Assembly: GCA_963514095.1 (NCBI GenBank)
Contig: OY741266.1
Coordinates: forward strand, 3,179,501 to 3,243,500
DNA from: Eutrigla gurnardus
Taxonomy: Eukaryota > Chordata > Actinopteri > Perciformes > Triglidae
Reading direction: 5' to 3'
DNA length: 64,000 nt
Shown: piece after piece, positions 44,757 to 56,262 of the stretch
Numbering within the stretch: the stretch's first letter is position 1
Layout: every line of letters starts with the position of its first letter
Position numbers and translations under genes: made by a program
The notes under the pieces: model-generated
Told to the model about the DNA's origin: nothing
The model's database searches: none
What the model saw: only the letters and a program-made list of their open reading frames with translations

Positions 44757-45400
44757 TGACCAGGCGGCAAAATCAAGGTGTGAAGGGTGAAGCCAATTCT
44801 GAAGCACCTTAAACCTGCATTCTTTCTAATGGCCATCAGGGGGTGACTCCCCTCTGATTGTATAGAAGTCTATGGAATCCTGAATACAGGATAAGCGGTA
44901 GACAATGGATGGATGGAAAATGCTTCTCACTTGAGTTATTAACGAAATAAATATTGCAAACATTGAGTGTTGGTCCCAATCAACTGTTTCTTCCTCAATA
45001 CAGCATGATGTTCATTTAGTAAATTATGGTCCATTTGAATATACAATTAAAAACACCATAAAAAAAGGGTATGCTTTAGGGTGTGGCTACCATGGCATTG
45101 TCTGGTCTTCTTGTCCATGATTTTATCTTACAACTTGAAAAAAATGTTCACAGTGCGTTTTCACTTGAGGACAGTTAATTAATAGCAACATTTTGACTTT
45201 AGCATTCAGTTTTTCTTAGTTCCAACCGCTGGTTTGACTTCTGTATAAAAAATACAAAATGGTGACGACCAAAAAAACAAGATGGCAACTGCCAAATAAA
45301 AACAAGATAGCGACTTTAAAAATACAAAGGAAAATGTTGTGGCTTCAAAATCATATTCCACAAACCACTTGGTCAGATCATGCCATCTACGTCAACCATA
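44757..45400 (+). repeat. Dispersed repeat family (AGGCGG), longest copy, with SINE-tail fragment
   Basis: CCAGGCGGCAAAATCAAGGT, TGGCCATCAGGGGGTGACTC and AGAAGTCTATGGA match 36835. A SINE 3' tail piece (ACAGGATAAGCGGTAGACAA + ATGG repeats) interrupts at 44884-44919. The sequence continues with TCAATACAGCATGATGTTCA and AAAACAAGATAGCGAC-type segments. Confidence 0.5.
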
Positions 45401-46248
45401 AACATCTCAGATGTATTAAGCTTTGAGAATCCATGCAGAATGGGGTTTTCGCTGTTTGGACAGCCACGATGAGCTCTCTGCCAGCTCCCTGCATACTCAG
45501 TGCACTCAGTGGAAGTGACAGACTGCAGGGAGTGACACACTGCTATACAAATCCTATTAAATAACATAAAAACAGAAAGTTCAAACCAGATAAGCAGCCT
45601 GCTGGTTGTGTGGCAGGAATGCAGTGTTTGTCACCGTGTGGGAGCCTTGGCGCCTCGGCAAGGTGCACCTTTCACCGACACAGTGCTGAGTGCAACATGA
45701 CAGAGCCACATCCCCCCCTGTTGAGGGAAAAGTATACTGCTTGTCAAAAAATAAGTATGAGTGGTTTGGATTGTCTTATTAAACATAAGGGTTATAAAAG
45801 GGGATAATATTCAAAACTGAATAGACACAGGCTGAAGCAATGACAAAGACTGTGATTATTTTTTTTAAATGTTGTTTTTTTAAAGATTGAAAAAGACACA
45901 AAAAGACAGATACTTCAAATGGAAATTAGATGAAGTGTCTTATGAAAGAAAAAAAATATTTATCCTTGATGTAAAATGTCAAATTAAAGCCAAACACACA
46001 CCTGTGCAGCACTCAAACATTCAGAGGTTTTGCAACCGCAGCTTTATGTGGGCTGGTATGGTGGCTAATGTTAGCAAACATCAGTAAAGTATTGCTCTAT
46101 ATGGGAGCATATAGGCATCAGTCATTTTGAAGACTTCATCACTTGTGCGTATGTCAAACTTTCGCAGATACAGGGCCCACTTAAAAATTCCAGAATATTA
46201 CAACCTGGTTCTTATTTTTATTATTATTATTATTATTTTTTTAAGAAA
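45401..46248. other. No recognisable feature; (ATT)n at about 46214-46237
   Basis: Apart from an ATT microsatellite next to the SINE tail, nothing is seen. Confidence 0.45.
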
Positions 46249-46603
46249 CATAATAATAATAATGGATTGGATTTATATGGCGCTTTTCAAGATACTCAAA
46301 GCGCTCTGACAGGGTTCCGGGTTCAATTCATTCACACAGTCATACCGGTGGTAGTAAACTACGATAGTAGCCACAGCTGCCCTGGGGCAGACTGACGGAA
46401 GCGTGGCTGCCATTCAGCGCCTACGGCCCCTCCAACCACCACCTCAAACATACAGCAGTCATACACATTCACACGAGGCAAGCTGAGTGAAGTGTCTTGC
46501 CCAAGGACACAACGACCATGACACAGTGACAAGGGCGGGGATCGAACCGCCGACCCTCCGAACATTGGCCAACCCGCTCTACCAACTGAGCCACAGTCGC
46601 CCC
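46249..46603 (-). mobile_element. tRNA-derived SINE, second family, antisense
   Basis: On the - strand the head reads GGGGCGACTGTGGCTCAGTT with A box GGCTCAGTTGGTAGAGC and a B box GGTTCGATCCC. The body contains TGTCCTTGGGCAAGACACTT and the end GCGCCATATAAATCCAATCC runs into ATT repeats. It is tRNA-like only in the promoter region, so it is a SINE and not a tRNA gene. Confidence 0.82.
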
Positions 46604-46681
46604 ACATGGGGATATTATCTGGAAGAGTAAACCTGGGCAAATACTATTTAATATGATTTTATATGACAGGACTCACAAAAT

Positions 46682-47060
46682 GGGCTGCACGGTGGTGTAG
46701 TGGGTAGCACTGTCGCCTCACAGCGAGAGGATCCTGGGTTCGATTCCCAGGTCGGCCCGGGTTCCTTCTGTGTGGAGTTTGCATGTTCTCCCCGTGTGAG
46801 CGTGGGTTCTCTCTGGGTTCTCCGGCTTCCTCCCACAGTCCAAAGACATGCAGGATGGGGATAGGTTAATTGGGGACTCTAAATTGCCCGTAGGTGTGAA
46901 TGTGAGCGTGAATGGTTGTTTGTCTCTACATGTTGGCCCTGCGATAGACTGGCGACCTGTCCAGGGTGTACCTTGCCTTCGCCCAATGACAGCTGGGATC
47001 GGCTCCAGCCCCCCCGTGACCCTAAATACAGGATAAGCGGTAGAAAATGGATGGATGGAT
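46682..47060 (+). mobile_element. tRNA-derived SINE, full length, perfect duplication
   Basis: The 379-bp element has A box (GTGGTGTAGTGGGTAGC), B box (GGTTCGATTCC), unique body and (ATGG)n tail. It is flanked by a perfect 13-bp duplication GGACTCACAAAAT (46669-46681 and 47061-47073). This is the best reference copy for the fragments at 8022, 29637, 35080 and 44884. Confidence 0.92.
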
Positions 47061-47073
47061 GGACTCACAAAAT

Positions 47074-48184
47074 AAGACATATAATAGCTAATAAATGCAT
47101 GTTAATGGATGATGAAATTAGCACCCATTACTTGCAGTGTTAGTATACTGGGCTATGCAGGATAACAGTATCTCTTGGGCAAATATTTCTGACAGCATCA
47201 ATATTAGAAATGATCGGACTGTTTACCATGGTAGATTTGAAAGTAACCCTGCAACAATAGTTTCAGTATTTTACAATTTTTTGCATGGGGAGAAGGAATT
47301 TAATTTGCACTAATCATCCCTTTGGCTGTGGGATGATACGGCAACTGCATGTCATCAAGCATTACTCTTTTCCATGTAACCCTTTCACGTGGCACCAGTA
47401 AATTACAAATCTATTCAAATCAGTTTCACAGTGACAAAAATAAATATTTAAACAATCAAATGACTGAAGAATCACAGAAAAGTTGTAAAATTAGTTGGGC
47501 AATGCCAAGACATAAAATTGCCTTTGGTGCCAGTGATTACAGCTCCCAAATGATTCTCTTTGTTTTCGATCCATATGTGCCATTTTATACACATTCTACA
47601 CTTTACACTTCGATTTCTATTCATAATAAGCAACAACTACCACACATAATGAAACCATACATACACATGGGGATGATCAAAATAATATTTAACATTCTAT
47701 GGCATATTCTGTAAGAGAAGACGATACTTCAAACCGTCACAATACTGGATCAGTGTAGAAATAATCTCATTTTGCAGCTGCTATTAAACATCCACACTGA
47801 GCAGTGAATGTGCCTCACAAACAGGACTCAGGGATGATGTCCTCATCTTCCGCAGCTCATTCACAACCCCCGATAAGACTGTCTGCACCACTGATGGGGA
47901 TTTCAACGAAACATTCCCCCATCTCAGTAAGTGTCTGCTTTCTTTGCATCAGCAATCACATCCATGTGGAGAACAAACATGGGCCGACTAAAGCATGTTA
48001 AATTAAAGACTTATGCGTGTGTGTCTGTATGTTAATGGTTGAATCCTCGTGGAATATTAAACTCATCAGCTGGGTTTCTGTGCAGTCCAATAATCTGCCA
48101 TGGAAGTCCAGTGAGACAATTAAGATAAGCCTGCTGGAATCCTGGGTAATGTATGCTTAAATTCTTGGGCGGAGGTCAAAATCC
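47074..48184. other. No recognisable feature
   Basis: Chance ORFs only. Confidence 0.45.
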
Positions 48185-48490
48185 AAGAGAGCGGGTCGTC
48201 CTCTAATCTGAAGATCAGCAATTCAATTCCCGGCTCCTCCAGTCCACATGTTGAAGTGTCCTTCATCCCTTGGTCCCGTCCACAAAGACTGTATAAAAGA
48301 AGTGGATGTAGTCATCGTGCCGTCACCCATTGGTTTGTGGACTACAGGTTTGAAGCTTCAAATTCAGCATTTTGGAATTTTTGCAACTAGTGAAGAAAGT
48401 GACCATATTTGGCCTGTGGAGGAGCGACGGGTGGATTTGATGAACACAAGCGACAGAGCAGGATCCCAAGCCTATTTTATTTTCTAATTG
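48185..48490 (+). repeat. Dispersed repeat (GTGACCATATTTGG family)
   Basis: AATTCAGCATTTTGGAATTT, AAAGTGACCATATTTGGCCT and GCGACGGGTGGATTTGATGA match 38403 (-) and 43655 (+). Confidence 0.5.
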
Positions 48491-49147
48491 CCATAAATGG
48501 CGGATGGTGTTTAACCCGCTTTATTCAATTCAGACAGAAACATAAAGGTTTGAAGATGGTACATAAAACACATGAAATCAGAGAACTGAGAACAGAGTCA
48601 ATTGTGGATTCTCTGGACGGCTATATTTTATCGTCAGCTCCTATTTATGCTCAGGCCAAAGGAGAAATATGCCCTTAGCAGTCAAAACAAAAGATCCCTT
48701 TGAGCTGCCTGGTGCATACCAAAAGGAAAATATGTACAGAAAACCTTGCCTATGAATTAAGGAGTTATCAGCAGAATGCAAATGCACGACTGATACAGTG
48801 TGCTTATGCTGCTTTTCCATATCAAACGCTGTGATCAATTCCTTAGCCTTGTCTGAATGCTAAATGTGTTGTGTGTGTGTGAGTGCATATCTTGAATATT
48901 TTAATCTGATAAAAAGTTCTGCTGGAATTCAGTGGATGCAAATAATTTATTGAGCATGTGTATGGTTGAGTGTTTGTGCATCTGAGTGATTGTATTTGTG
49001 TTTTTTCAAATATGTGTGCAAAGGATTCTATAAATCATTCATACACAACTACTGTGCCACTGATCTGTGAAAAAAGCACATGTAAATTTGTGAATGTACT
49101 CAAGAGCAGGTGCAAAGGGTGAGAATGTTTCATTTAAAAAAAAGGTG
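48491..49147. other. No recognisable feature
   Basis: Chance ORFs only. Confidence 0.45.
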
Positions 49148-49153
49148 CTGTGC

Positions 49154-50800
49154 TACGTTGGCGCATTGCTGTCACACTAAAAAAAAGGCTCAGTATCAAG
49201 TTATTACATGACAGTTTCTTGTTATTTCTTGTCTTTTTCACGTTTTATTACGTTATTACATAAAACTGTCATGTTATTTCAAGATAATGACATGGACAAC
49301 ACCGCGTTCGGTTCACAGAAATAAATGCAGGTCGAGGAGGTAAAACGGCCCGACGTGCAGCAGAATTGCCTATGGAAATAGTTGTTTGTCACGATATTTG
49401 GTTTTATTTCTACTTGGCATGAGACACTGGGAAATATTAACATGTCTTAGGATGGATGGAATTCAAATAAGCATGTCAACGCTCTTGCTCCATTCAAAGA
49501 AGACATTCTTCGGTTACTCCACGAACTCGCAGAAATCTGGAAAGTGGAGAATCCACATTCTGAGCCATGCCGACATTCACTCACTAGAACATAGCTGCCA
49601 GTTGGAGAAGCATGACTTGAAGGACTAAGACTATTACTTGAATTCTAAGCTAGAACATCTTGGGCCCTAGTTTCGTGGCGCAGCGCAGGGTGGCGCAGGG
49701 TGGCGGAGCCGGCGTAATGCAAGTTTCGACCAGCGCAGCCTTGCGCACGGTCAGTTTGGCAGTTTGGTGGATCGCCTGCGCCAAGATGGGTGTGGCGGCG
49801 CAGCAGGGGGAGGCATCACAGATTCAGTTTGGTGCAGCGGAAGTTTCGTGGCAAAAAGCCTCGCCGCAGTGCGCACACGTCACCAAGACCTCACAGGCAG
49901 GTTTCCACAGTTCCAGGCACATTTAAATGCAATAAATAATCACAAGCACTATTTAATGCAACTAATTGAATCAACAAATTAATTTATATCTATATAGATT
50001 GTCCCGTCACATCTGACGTCAAATCAAAGGCGGATGGCACGCGTAACGGAAACTCAGCCTGACTGAATTAACAGAATCGAGCGCCCTGACCCTGCTTTGT
50101 GATAGACATGCCTAAAATGTGCCTACAATTTCTATAGTGATATAATATCGGCATTATAATTATTATGACTATACGCACGCACAGTGCGTGATGCGCGTGG
50201 TGAAAGCAGCAGCGCTGCTTCTGTCATTGGGTTGTCAAGTGACGGAACTTGCACTGAACCTCCCCTAACGCATTAAAGGTGAGGAGAGGAGCTCATTTGA
50301 TTGGTGAAGTACTGAATCGGCTGTATTAATCCCAGTCCATGCCTCGTCTCCTCCTCGTCTCCCACTCACGCCTTCTTCTCCTCCCTCTTTCCCACTTGTG
50401 CGGGTGGGAGTGACGGGAGGTGTGCCTGCGCGAGCCTGCGCGGTGCACGAAACTTGCAAAGTCCAGGCGGACACACCCTGTCGGCGTGGCGCAGGTGCGC
50501 TGCACGCTGACTGCGCCTGGTCTACGAAACTAGGGCCCCTTATCTTGAAATAATGTGATGATATAATGTAATAATGTAATAAATATCTTGTAAAAACATG
50601 AAAATATCATATGTTGAAATAACATATTTTCATGTTATAACTTGAAAATATCATTATCATGAAATAATGTGATAATTTCATGTAATAACCTGATACTTAT
50701 CTTGTTAAAAAGTGAAAAAGATATTGTTATAACAAGAAACTTTCACGTAATTACTTGATACGGAGCCTTTTTTTGAATGTGACAGCAATGCGCCACCGTA
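49154..50800. mobile_element. Long-TIR DNA transposon derivative, host of a nested MITE
   Basis: Left TACGTTGGCGCATTGCTGTC and right GACAGCAATGCGCCACCGTA are inverted ends. Similarity continues for about 70 bp (GGCTC-GTATCAAGT-ATTAC). CTGTGC flanks both sides (49148-49153 and 50801-50806). The interior is AT-rich with repeated CTTGAAATAATGTGATAA-type motifs. The Harbinger-like MITE at 49662-50538 sits inside. A 6-bp duplication does not settle the superfamily. Confidence 0.75.
49662..50538. mobile_element. Harbinger-like MITE, copy 2
   Basis: GGGCCCTAGTTTCGTGG and CTACGAAACTAGGGCCC bound 877 bp. They are flanked by CTT (49659-49661 and 50539-50541). It is closely similar to 17437-18374, with small deletions. 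Confidence 0.72.
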
Positions 50801-50967
50801 CTGTGCATAAATGTATCAAGTTCTGAAATATACTCTTCATATTTAAAAAAAGAAAGACAAAAAATACCTGATGAAAATATCATGTGACTAACACTGCAAT
50901 AACATTTTTGGTTTTGAATGTTGAAACGTACAGTGAGTAAAAAAAAATTCAGAGAGTAGAAAGTTAT

Positions 50968-51364
50968 TGACATCTGACGCCAAAGCAGAGACTGAAACTG
51001 GTGGATGGTGCAAAAAGAGTTTATTAAGAGCGGAGGAGGTAGAAGGGCAGGAAGCTGGCTGGCACGAGATAGTTGTCCATCTCCATGAGGAACGTGAGCA
51101 CAGGAAACCTCAGATGCAGGCACTGAACGAGGCACACAGGAAAACTGAGCACAGACAGGAAAATACACCTTTGAGGTAAGCCTCAAAGTCAAAAACACAC
51201 TCGAGAACTGAAATACTGTAGCAACTAATTCAAGAGAGGCTACTTGGAAAGACCACAGAGCACTACTGAACAAGAGGAGAATTCTCCGGCAGAGTGGGGG
51301 AGTGAAGACCAGGCTTTTATGGACAAGTTGATGAGGCGAGTGGAAGCAGGACACGCCCCTGACA
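50968..51364 (-). mobile_element. Gypsy-type LTR, antisense
   Basis: On the - strand, TGTCAGGGGCGTGTCCTGCT starts a 397-bp segment with TATA-like CCATAAAAGCC (near 51320), poly(A) signal TTAATAAACTC (near 51025) and an end GCGTCAGATGTCA. The TGTCAGG start and TGACA/TGTCA-type end are usual for fish Gypsy LTRs. No target duplication could be shown. Confidence 0.5.
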
Positions 51365-51389
51365 TGCCCCCAGCCACACAAGCTCTTAT

Positions 51390-51657
51390 GGGCCCTCATT
51401 TATCAAACTTGCGCAGGATCTGGTGTAGATTCTGGTGTAAATATCAGTGTACGCCAAGTGTCACGTGTGATTCACTAAAAGTGTGTACGCTGCTGATTTC
51501 GGCGTAGAACCGGCGTGGCATTGATAAATCCGGCGGCTGAAAACGATCGTAATTTAAATGACACGCCCCTATATATTCATGCTTCAGAGGCCTCCCCCGC
51601 CCTCTTTGCGACATGGAGACTCGGAAGACGGCAAAGAAACGAAACTTTTCTGAAGCA
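51390..51657 (+). mobile_element. Harbinger-type transposon, left part
   Basis: GGGCCCTCATTTATCAAACT is a terminus I associate with fish PIF/Harbinger elements. About 220 bp further on starts the element's SANT/Myb-like gene (ATG at 51613), which is cut at 51657 by the Ngaro-like elements and resumes at 63627. The right end is outside the window. Confidence 0.62.
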
Positions 51658-51662
51658 GAAAT
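51613..51662 (+). pseudogene. SANT/Myb-like protein of Harbinger, exon 1 first part
   Basis: METRKTAKKRNFSEAEI is the N-terminus of the SANT/Myb-trihelix-like protein encoded by Harbinger elements (also similar to vertebrate NAIF1). It assists transposase nuclear import and terminus binding in that family. The frame runs straight into the Ngaro A repeat at the codons for E-I. The continuation …EIEVITTEVERNKII lies 12 kb away at 63627. Confidence 0.7.
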
Positions 51663-51862
51663 CAAGCGTAGCGTTAGTTCTGGCAGGCCACGACGTCAAG
51701 CTCTAAATCAGCAGCAACAGCGTAGCTGTCAAAACCGAGGAGATCAGCTGACGGCTCAGCTGACTCCCCGTACCCGCTTCCTATTGGGAAATTGCATTCA
51801 GAGCGCGCTATTTAAACCGCTCTAGCCTGACCTCCCTCATTGCTTCCTCTGCCGGCTTTTTC
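51658..51862 (+). repeat. Ngaro-1 split direct repeat A1 (promoter segment)
   Basis: 205 bp beginning GAAATCAAGCGTAGCG, identical by eye to A2 at 57048-57252. It contains CTATTGGGAA (inverted CCAAT) and a TATTTAA TATA-like motif 30 bp later, so it probably holds the element promoter. It abuts the broken Harbinger gene directly. Confidence 0.85.
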
Positions 51863-52726
51863 GGACGAGCTCCCGTTCGAAGAGAATTCGCTATTCACGT
51901 TCGTACTCACCCTGCTGCTACTGATGTCGTCGCTCTCCGTCCATGTCGAGGACCCGCGGCAATATGACGGTACGGAGCCTCAGCAAAACCCCGAAACAGA
52001 GGAAGCCGACGAATCTACGACAATGAGAGGGCTCCATCTCTCCGTCGAAGCTCTCGCCCGGCAGGCAAGGTAACGCCACAGATGTCCCATTGCTCAATGA
52101 CTGGCCGATTCCAAGCCGCTGGAGTTTCTGTTTGCTAACGATGTTACCGCTCCGGTCGGAGCGTCACACCAGGGACTGTTAGCTTTATTTTAAATTTCGC
52201 TGGGTCTCAACCTCCACCCGCCGATCAGCTCCTGCCTCCGCTCCTCGGAAGCTTCAGCAAACGCAAACACAGCTCCCGGAACTCAGCATTCGCTCCGACT
52301 CCAGCTGCTGCCCCGCCGGCCAAAAGAGCTAGAGCCCCGACTCCAGCAGTCGCCTCTGCAGCTCCGGGAAACGACGCCATCATGGCAGCGCTGTCTTCCA
52401 CCCTCTCATCCATTTCCAGCATGAATTCCAGGATCCAAAGCTTAGAGGCCGCTACCGCTTCACCTTCCAGCTCTTCCCTCCAGGCCGCCGTATTTACATC
52501 CCGGGAACCTGCCGCTTCCTCCTCGACGCGGGCCGAAGACGTCACTCCGACACCCCCTGACGGCGTCTCTATCCCGCGCAGAACTCTGGGAAGTGCAGTC
52601 CCAACCTCCACCGGCGTCCCATTCTACCCTCCCGCTGCTGCCATCTCTGGCAATCTGAGAAGCCAGATCTCCGCAGTCGCAGGTAATGATGTCGATCTAG
52701 TCAAATCCTGCTGCGCTCTGATTTCA

Positions 52727-53994
52727 GTAGGCGAATTCGACCCGATGTACCAAACGCATTGTATGTGGGTTGAAGCGATGCATGATGGCTAGAATTTGTT
52801 TTTGCTAGCAGCTGACTACAAATACGTCACAGGGTCGCGGCCATATCACGTGACCTAAAACATCGCGGTAATAGTTTTCAAGAGCCGCTTCTCGCAGCGC
52901 TAAGCAGCGCGGTCTGCGACGGCTACAACCGGCTTGCCCACACCTCCGCTACAGCGGAATGGTTCTCATTGGTTAAAAGTTCAATGACGTGTGTTCAGGT
53001 CCGCACTCGGTGGCCACCTTGTGGTGAAATGCTTTGCCTTTATTTTGGTCGCTAATCTCATGGCTTGATCCAAAGTTCTGTGCATTGTGTTGTGAGCAGG
53101 CCTATTTATATTATGTGAGGTCCAGTTAATTCAAACATAGGATGATGATACAAATATACTAAAAAAAAAAAAAAAAAAAACACACACACACGTCGCCTGC
53201 GTGTGCGTGTACATGCGTGTGTGTATATATGCGTATATACATGTGTATATATAGCCTATATAGCAGGGGTACTCAAATACAATCCTCAGGGCCACAAAGA
53301 TGTTTTTCAATGACTCAAAGGTCCATTTATTGAGGTCGGTCAGGCCACATGTGATATACTGTATTTAGTGCATTTCTTTTTGTTGTTCTTACCTCTGAAT
53401 TTTGAGGATATGTTTCTTCAAAATTTGTATGCTTTGTCTCATAATGCCGCTTCAAATTGGAAATCTTCATCACAGATAGTCTCCTGGCATATTAAGCACA
53501 TGGGTCTTGTGCTGGTTGGAGGAAGAATGAATGCAAACTTTTCAGTCCATTCTTCTTTAAATTGGCGATTTCACTGTCCACCTTTCTCTAGGCAGAGAAC
53601 TTGGAACACGCCATTTCCATGTAATCTTTTCCCGTCTATGCTATCTATCTATGCTCCTACTGGCAAAGTGGCAATATGCGAACCGCTTCAAAAAACGAAA
53701 GTGAAACTAAAAATGCTCGCAGCGCGACCCAATAACAGGCTGTCTGTGTATCGTTGGCATGGAGACAAGTCCCGATACACGTGTTGACCCAACCAAAACA
53801 TATACTGAAAAAATAATAGTTCTGGGGCCACAAATAGGTGTACCGCTGCATATAGCCTATCGCTTTAGTCACGTTGACTCTGCTGTCAGACTCGACGGCG
53901 TTCGGCTACAGTCTCTTAGAGCCCGCCCCCTCAGACACCTGCAGCTCTCGTCGGCGTGATAAGTCAAGTCAAGCCAAGACCATCCTGAACAAGC
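52727..53994. mobile_element. Foreign insertion in Ngaro-1 gag
   Basis: Sequence absent from Ngaro-2 gag. The edges are set by where gag similarity stops and resumes. It holds GC-rich unknown sequence (52727-53150), a poly(A)/(CA)n run at 53160-53192 and a hAT-like element. No terminus pair for the whole insertion was found. Confidence 0.6.
53264..53848. mobile_element. hAT-like element within the insertion
   Basis: CAGGGGTACTCAAAT and GGGGCCACAAATAGGTGTAC…CGCTG are imperfect inverted ends (CAGGGGTAC/GTACCGCTG). ATATAG flanks both sides, in a locally AT-repetitive context that makes the duplication ambiguous. Confidence 0.5.
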
Positions 53995-54504
53995 GTAATG
54001 ATAAGTGTGTGGTAGATTGTGGTGATGTGTCCGTGATGTTGATACGGAAGATAGCCTTATGATCCTAGACCTGGAAAGACTCTGACACTAGCAGGATTCT
54101 CCGTTGTTATGGCGTATACAGAGATGTAATCTGCGAAGTCTATCCATCCGTCCAGCCGAACTGGATCTTTCCATCATTGCCGATCCTGCCATGTCATACG
54201 GGGGAACTCTGTTTTATGAATACCACAAATCATTCTCTGCCAGGGCTGCCATGTTCATTCAGAGGTTAACCAAAGACTGGACTGGTCTGTGGTCGACCTG
54301 GCTCTAATCAGCAGGCACTGCACTGGCCGCTAAGCTCCTTCTTGCACCATTCGCAGTTCTTTCTCACACCATGCAAGCTGTGTCCCAAACCCGTGGCTAT
54401 AGTCCATCTGCCGGCAGGCCAAAAGCAGATGAGGATAAGGTGACATCTTTTGGACTCCAATGTTCCACAAATCCATAAAAACGTATGCAATTTGTCAACT
54501 GTAA

Positions 54505-55660
54505 CTAATTAACAGATTTATAAGACGCCTTACTTGGGCATCCTTGCTGGGGATCTTCATCATCTAGCAGCTTACATTCCAGGCCGCATATGCTTTTGGT
54601 TCACTGTTTTGAGTCCCGCAAATGCAGCCGTCCTCCATCAAAGGCCTCCTCGCAGGTGTCCAGTTCCACCTGCGCTGCTCGGATCCATCCGCCAACAGCT
54701 TGCTAGAGAATCCATCCATTAAGCTCCTGCTAAACGGCTTCAAGAGAGGAACCCAAGGCAAGAAATTCGTCTCCCTTTCACCACACTCCACTTTTGCACA
54801 AATTAATCACCCACCATGGAACGGGTGCTTTGGCTCATAGGCTCACTGTTAGGGACAGCCTTATGGGTTTTAATAGAGATACTCGGATCAGACATCAGCT
54901 CCGATATCGACTAATTAGCTGGACATCGGATGAATGAGGCCGATCCAGCATTCCGATCCAGCCATTTCATTTTTATTAACATCCTACACAGCAATACAGT
55001 GACAGCGATCTAGTCACTTCAATTCTGTTTGCTATGCTGGTTACGTCATCACGCAGAGCACGCTGGCAGCCAGTGATGAGTACACAGAGCAAAATGGAGC
55101 AAGCGCCGGTTCATTAAGCCTTTGTCCGTCGGGTTTCAGGCAGCTACTACATTTCATGTTACATTTTAAAATATCTGTTTACAGTGCACTTTACATGGTA
55201 CAAGTGTTATTTATCTCTTTTGCTGCTAACGTACACTTTATTCGTCAATAACAGTCCACAGTCATTACCTTTGTGTTCCTGAAACATTCCAAAACTGATA
55301 GAGACAGAAGCGGAATATCTGTTCCTAATTCCCAAACTAACTCTGTTTTTTGTCCATTGTCTTCCATGGCCCGCTATCTGGGAGCCGTGCTCCAGCCAGC
55401 CCACAGGAGCCGCTGTTCATCACGGAGGGAGGAGAACCCCTGTCACAAGCCTGGTTCACCTCTTGCCTCCGCCTCCTCTGCAATTCTGCGGCCTCTCTCC
55501 AGAACGCTGCATGGCTCATTCGTTCCGCTTTGGAGTAGCAACCACAGCAGCAATGTGCCCAACCTAAAAGCCATGGGCAGATGGTCCTCACCTGCTTATG
55601 AACGTTATCTGCGCCATCCTAGATTCTCAAGCCATGAGCCGAATATTGGATGTACATAAG
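54505..55660 (+). pseudogene. Ngaro-1 RNase H end and tyrosine recombinase relic
   Basis: It starts at RRLTWASLLG (end of RNase H region), directly after the gag relic, so the RT palm and most RNase H are deleted. It then reads MQPSSIKGLLAGVQFHLRCS, SIKLLLNGFKRG, and after an insertion (about 54865-55230) FLKHSKTDRDRSGISVPNSQ, NSVFCPLSSMARYL. In another frame it reads MGRWSSPAYERYLR with the nucleophile region. The first catalytic Arg segment and the H-x-x-R are lost or out of frame. Dead copy. Confidence 0.78.
54865..55230. mobile_element. Insertion in Ngaro-1 recombinase (hAT-like fragment)
   Basis: ATACTCGGATCAGACATCAG onward replaces recombinase sequence. The GATACTCGGATC-type start is seen in some fish hAT elements, but a matching opposite end was not found. 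Confidence 0.4.
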
Positions 55661-55831
55661 TATAAGCAAAATATTATTATTCACCAAGCCGAGGGGTAAC
55701 TGATCGGCCTATCTCCTATTTAAATAGGCTACATTGATTTTTAACTCAGCCTCCTGACATCTCTTGTAGCAAGAGGGTCAGGGAATTGCCGTCGTGGTCG
55801 TTTTGGGGGTCTTTTCTTTGCTGCTGCGCTC

Positions 55832-56258
55832 CCGGCCTGGCTGTGCCTGCTGCCACGGACTACTACTTGATACATGCTTCTGTTAATGCACCACTACTGT
55901 TAATGCTACTACTACTATACTACCAACACCAAATGCAGTTGGAACCCAAGGGCCTGGGCTGCACGAGATTTCTGCCTAAAAGCCTATTAAGGCAGTTTTT
56001 TCTCGCCACTGTCGCTGTAAAGCTTGCCCCTGGGTGATGTTGGGACTTTGAAATTGTGGTGACTCTTGAAATTTTGAGTGTATTCTAGTCCTGCTCAATA
56101 TTAAGTGTCTGGAGATGACCTCTGTTGTTTGACAATACAAAATTGAATTGAATTTATCATGTAAGGTGACATGGGGTGTTTGAAAGGCGCCAACAAATAT
56201 ATGTATTATTATCATATTATTATTATTACTATTATTATTATTGTTATTATTATTAATA
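55832..56258 (+). repeat. LINE/SINE 3' tails embedded in Ngaro-1 B1 region
   Basis: GGCTGTGCCTGCTGCCACGG through AAAATTGAATTGAATT (to about 56155) matches the LINE 3' end at 8866-9203. It is followed by GAAAGGCGCCAACAAATA and an ATT-rich tail (56185-56258), a second retroposon-like 3' end. Both also occur in Ngaro-2, reversed. Confidence 0.7.
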
Positions 56259-56262
56259 TATT

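Larger units (their letters stand above)
51881..54310 (+). pseudogene. Ngaro-1 gag relic
   Basis: It aligns by eye with the intact gag of Ngaro-2. The start codon is lost (position reads CGAAGAGAATTCG where Ngaro-2 has ATGAAGAAAAATTCG). It continues as VLTLLLLMSSLSVHVEDP, the Ala/Ser/Pro-rich middle (APAAAP-type, 52300-52600), SIPRRTLGSAVPTSTGVPFY and GNDVDLVKSCCALI. A 1.27-kb insertion follows (about 52727-53994), then NDKCVVDCGDVSVM, CYGVYRDVICEVYPS, CHTGELCFMNTTNHS in mixed frames. Many frameshifts and stops are present, and the zinc motifs at the end are lost. Confidence 0.8.

Noticed and set aside
46249..46603. tRNA gene on the - strand (A and B boxes present)
   Set aside because: Only the promoter half is tRNA-like. 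A 3' stem and anticodon arm are not formed, and the sequence continues into a SINE body with an ATT tail.
50743..51399. 218-residue ORF on the - strand, with hydrophobic stretches, as a candidate gene
   Set aside because: It coincides with the antisense Gypsy-type LTR (50968-51364) and runs into transposon termini. No domain or codon pattern supports a protein.
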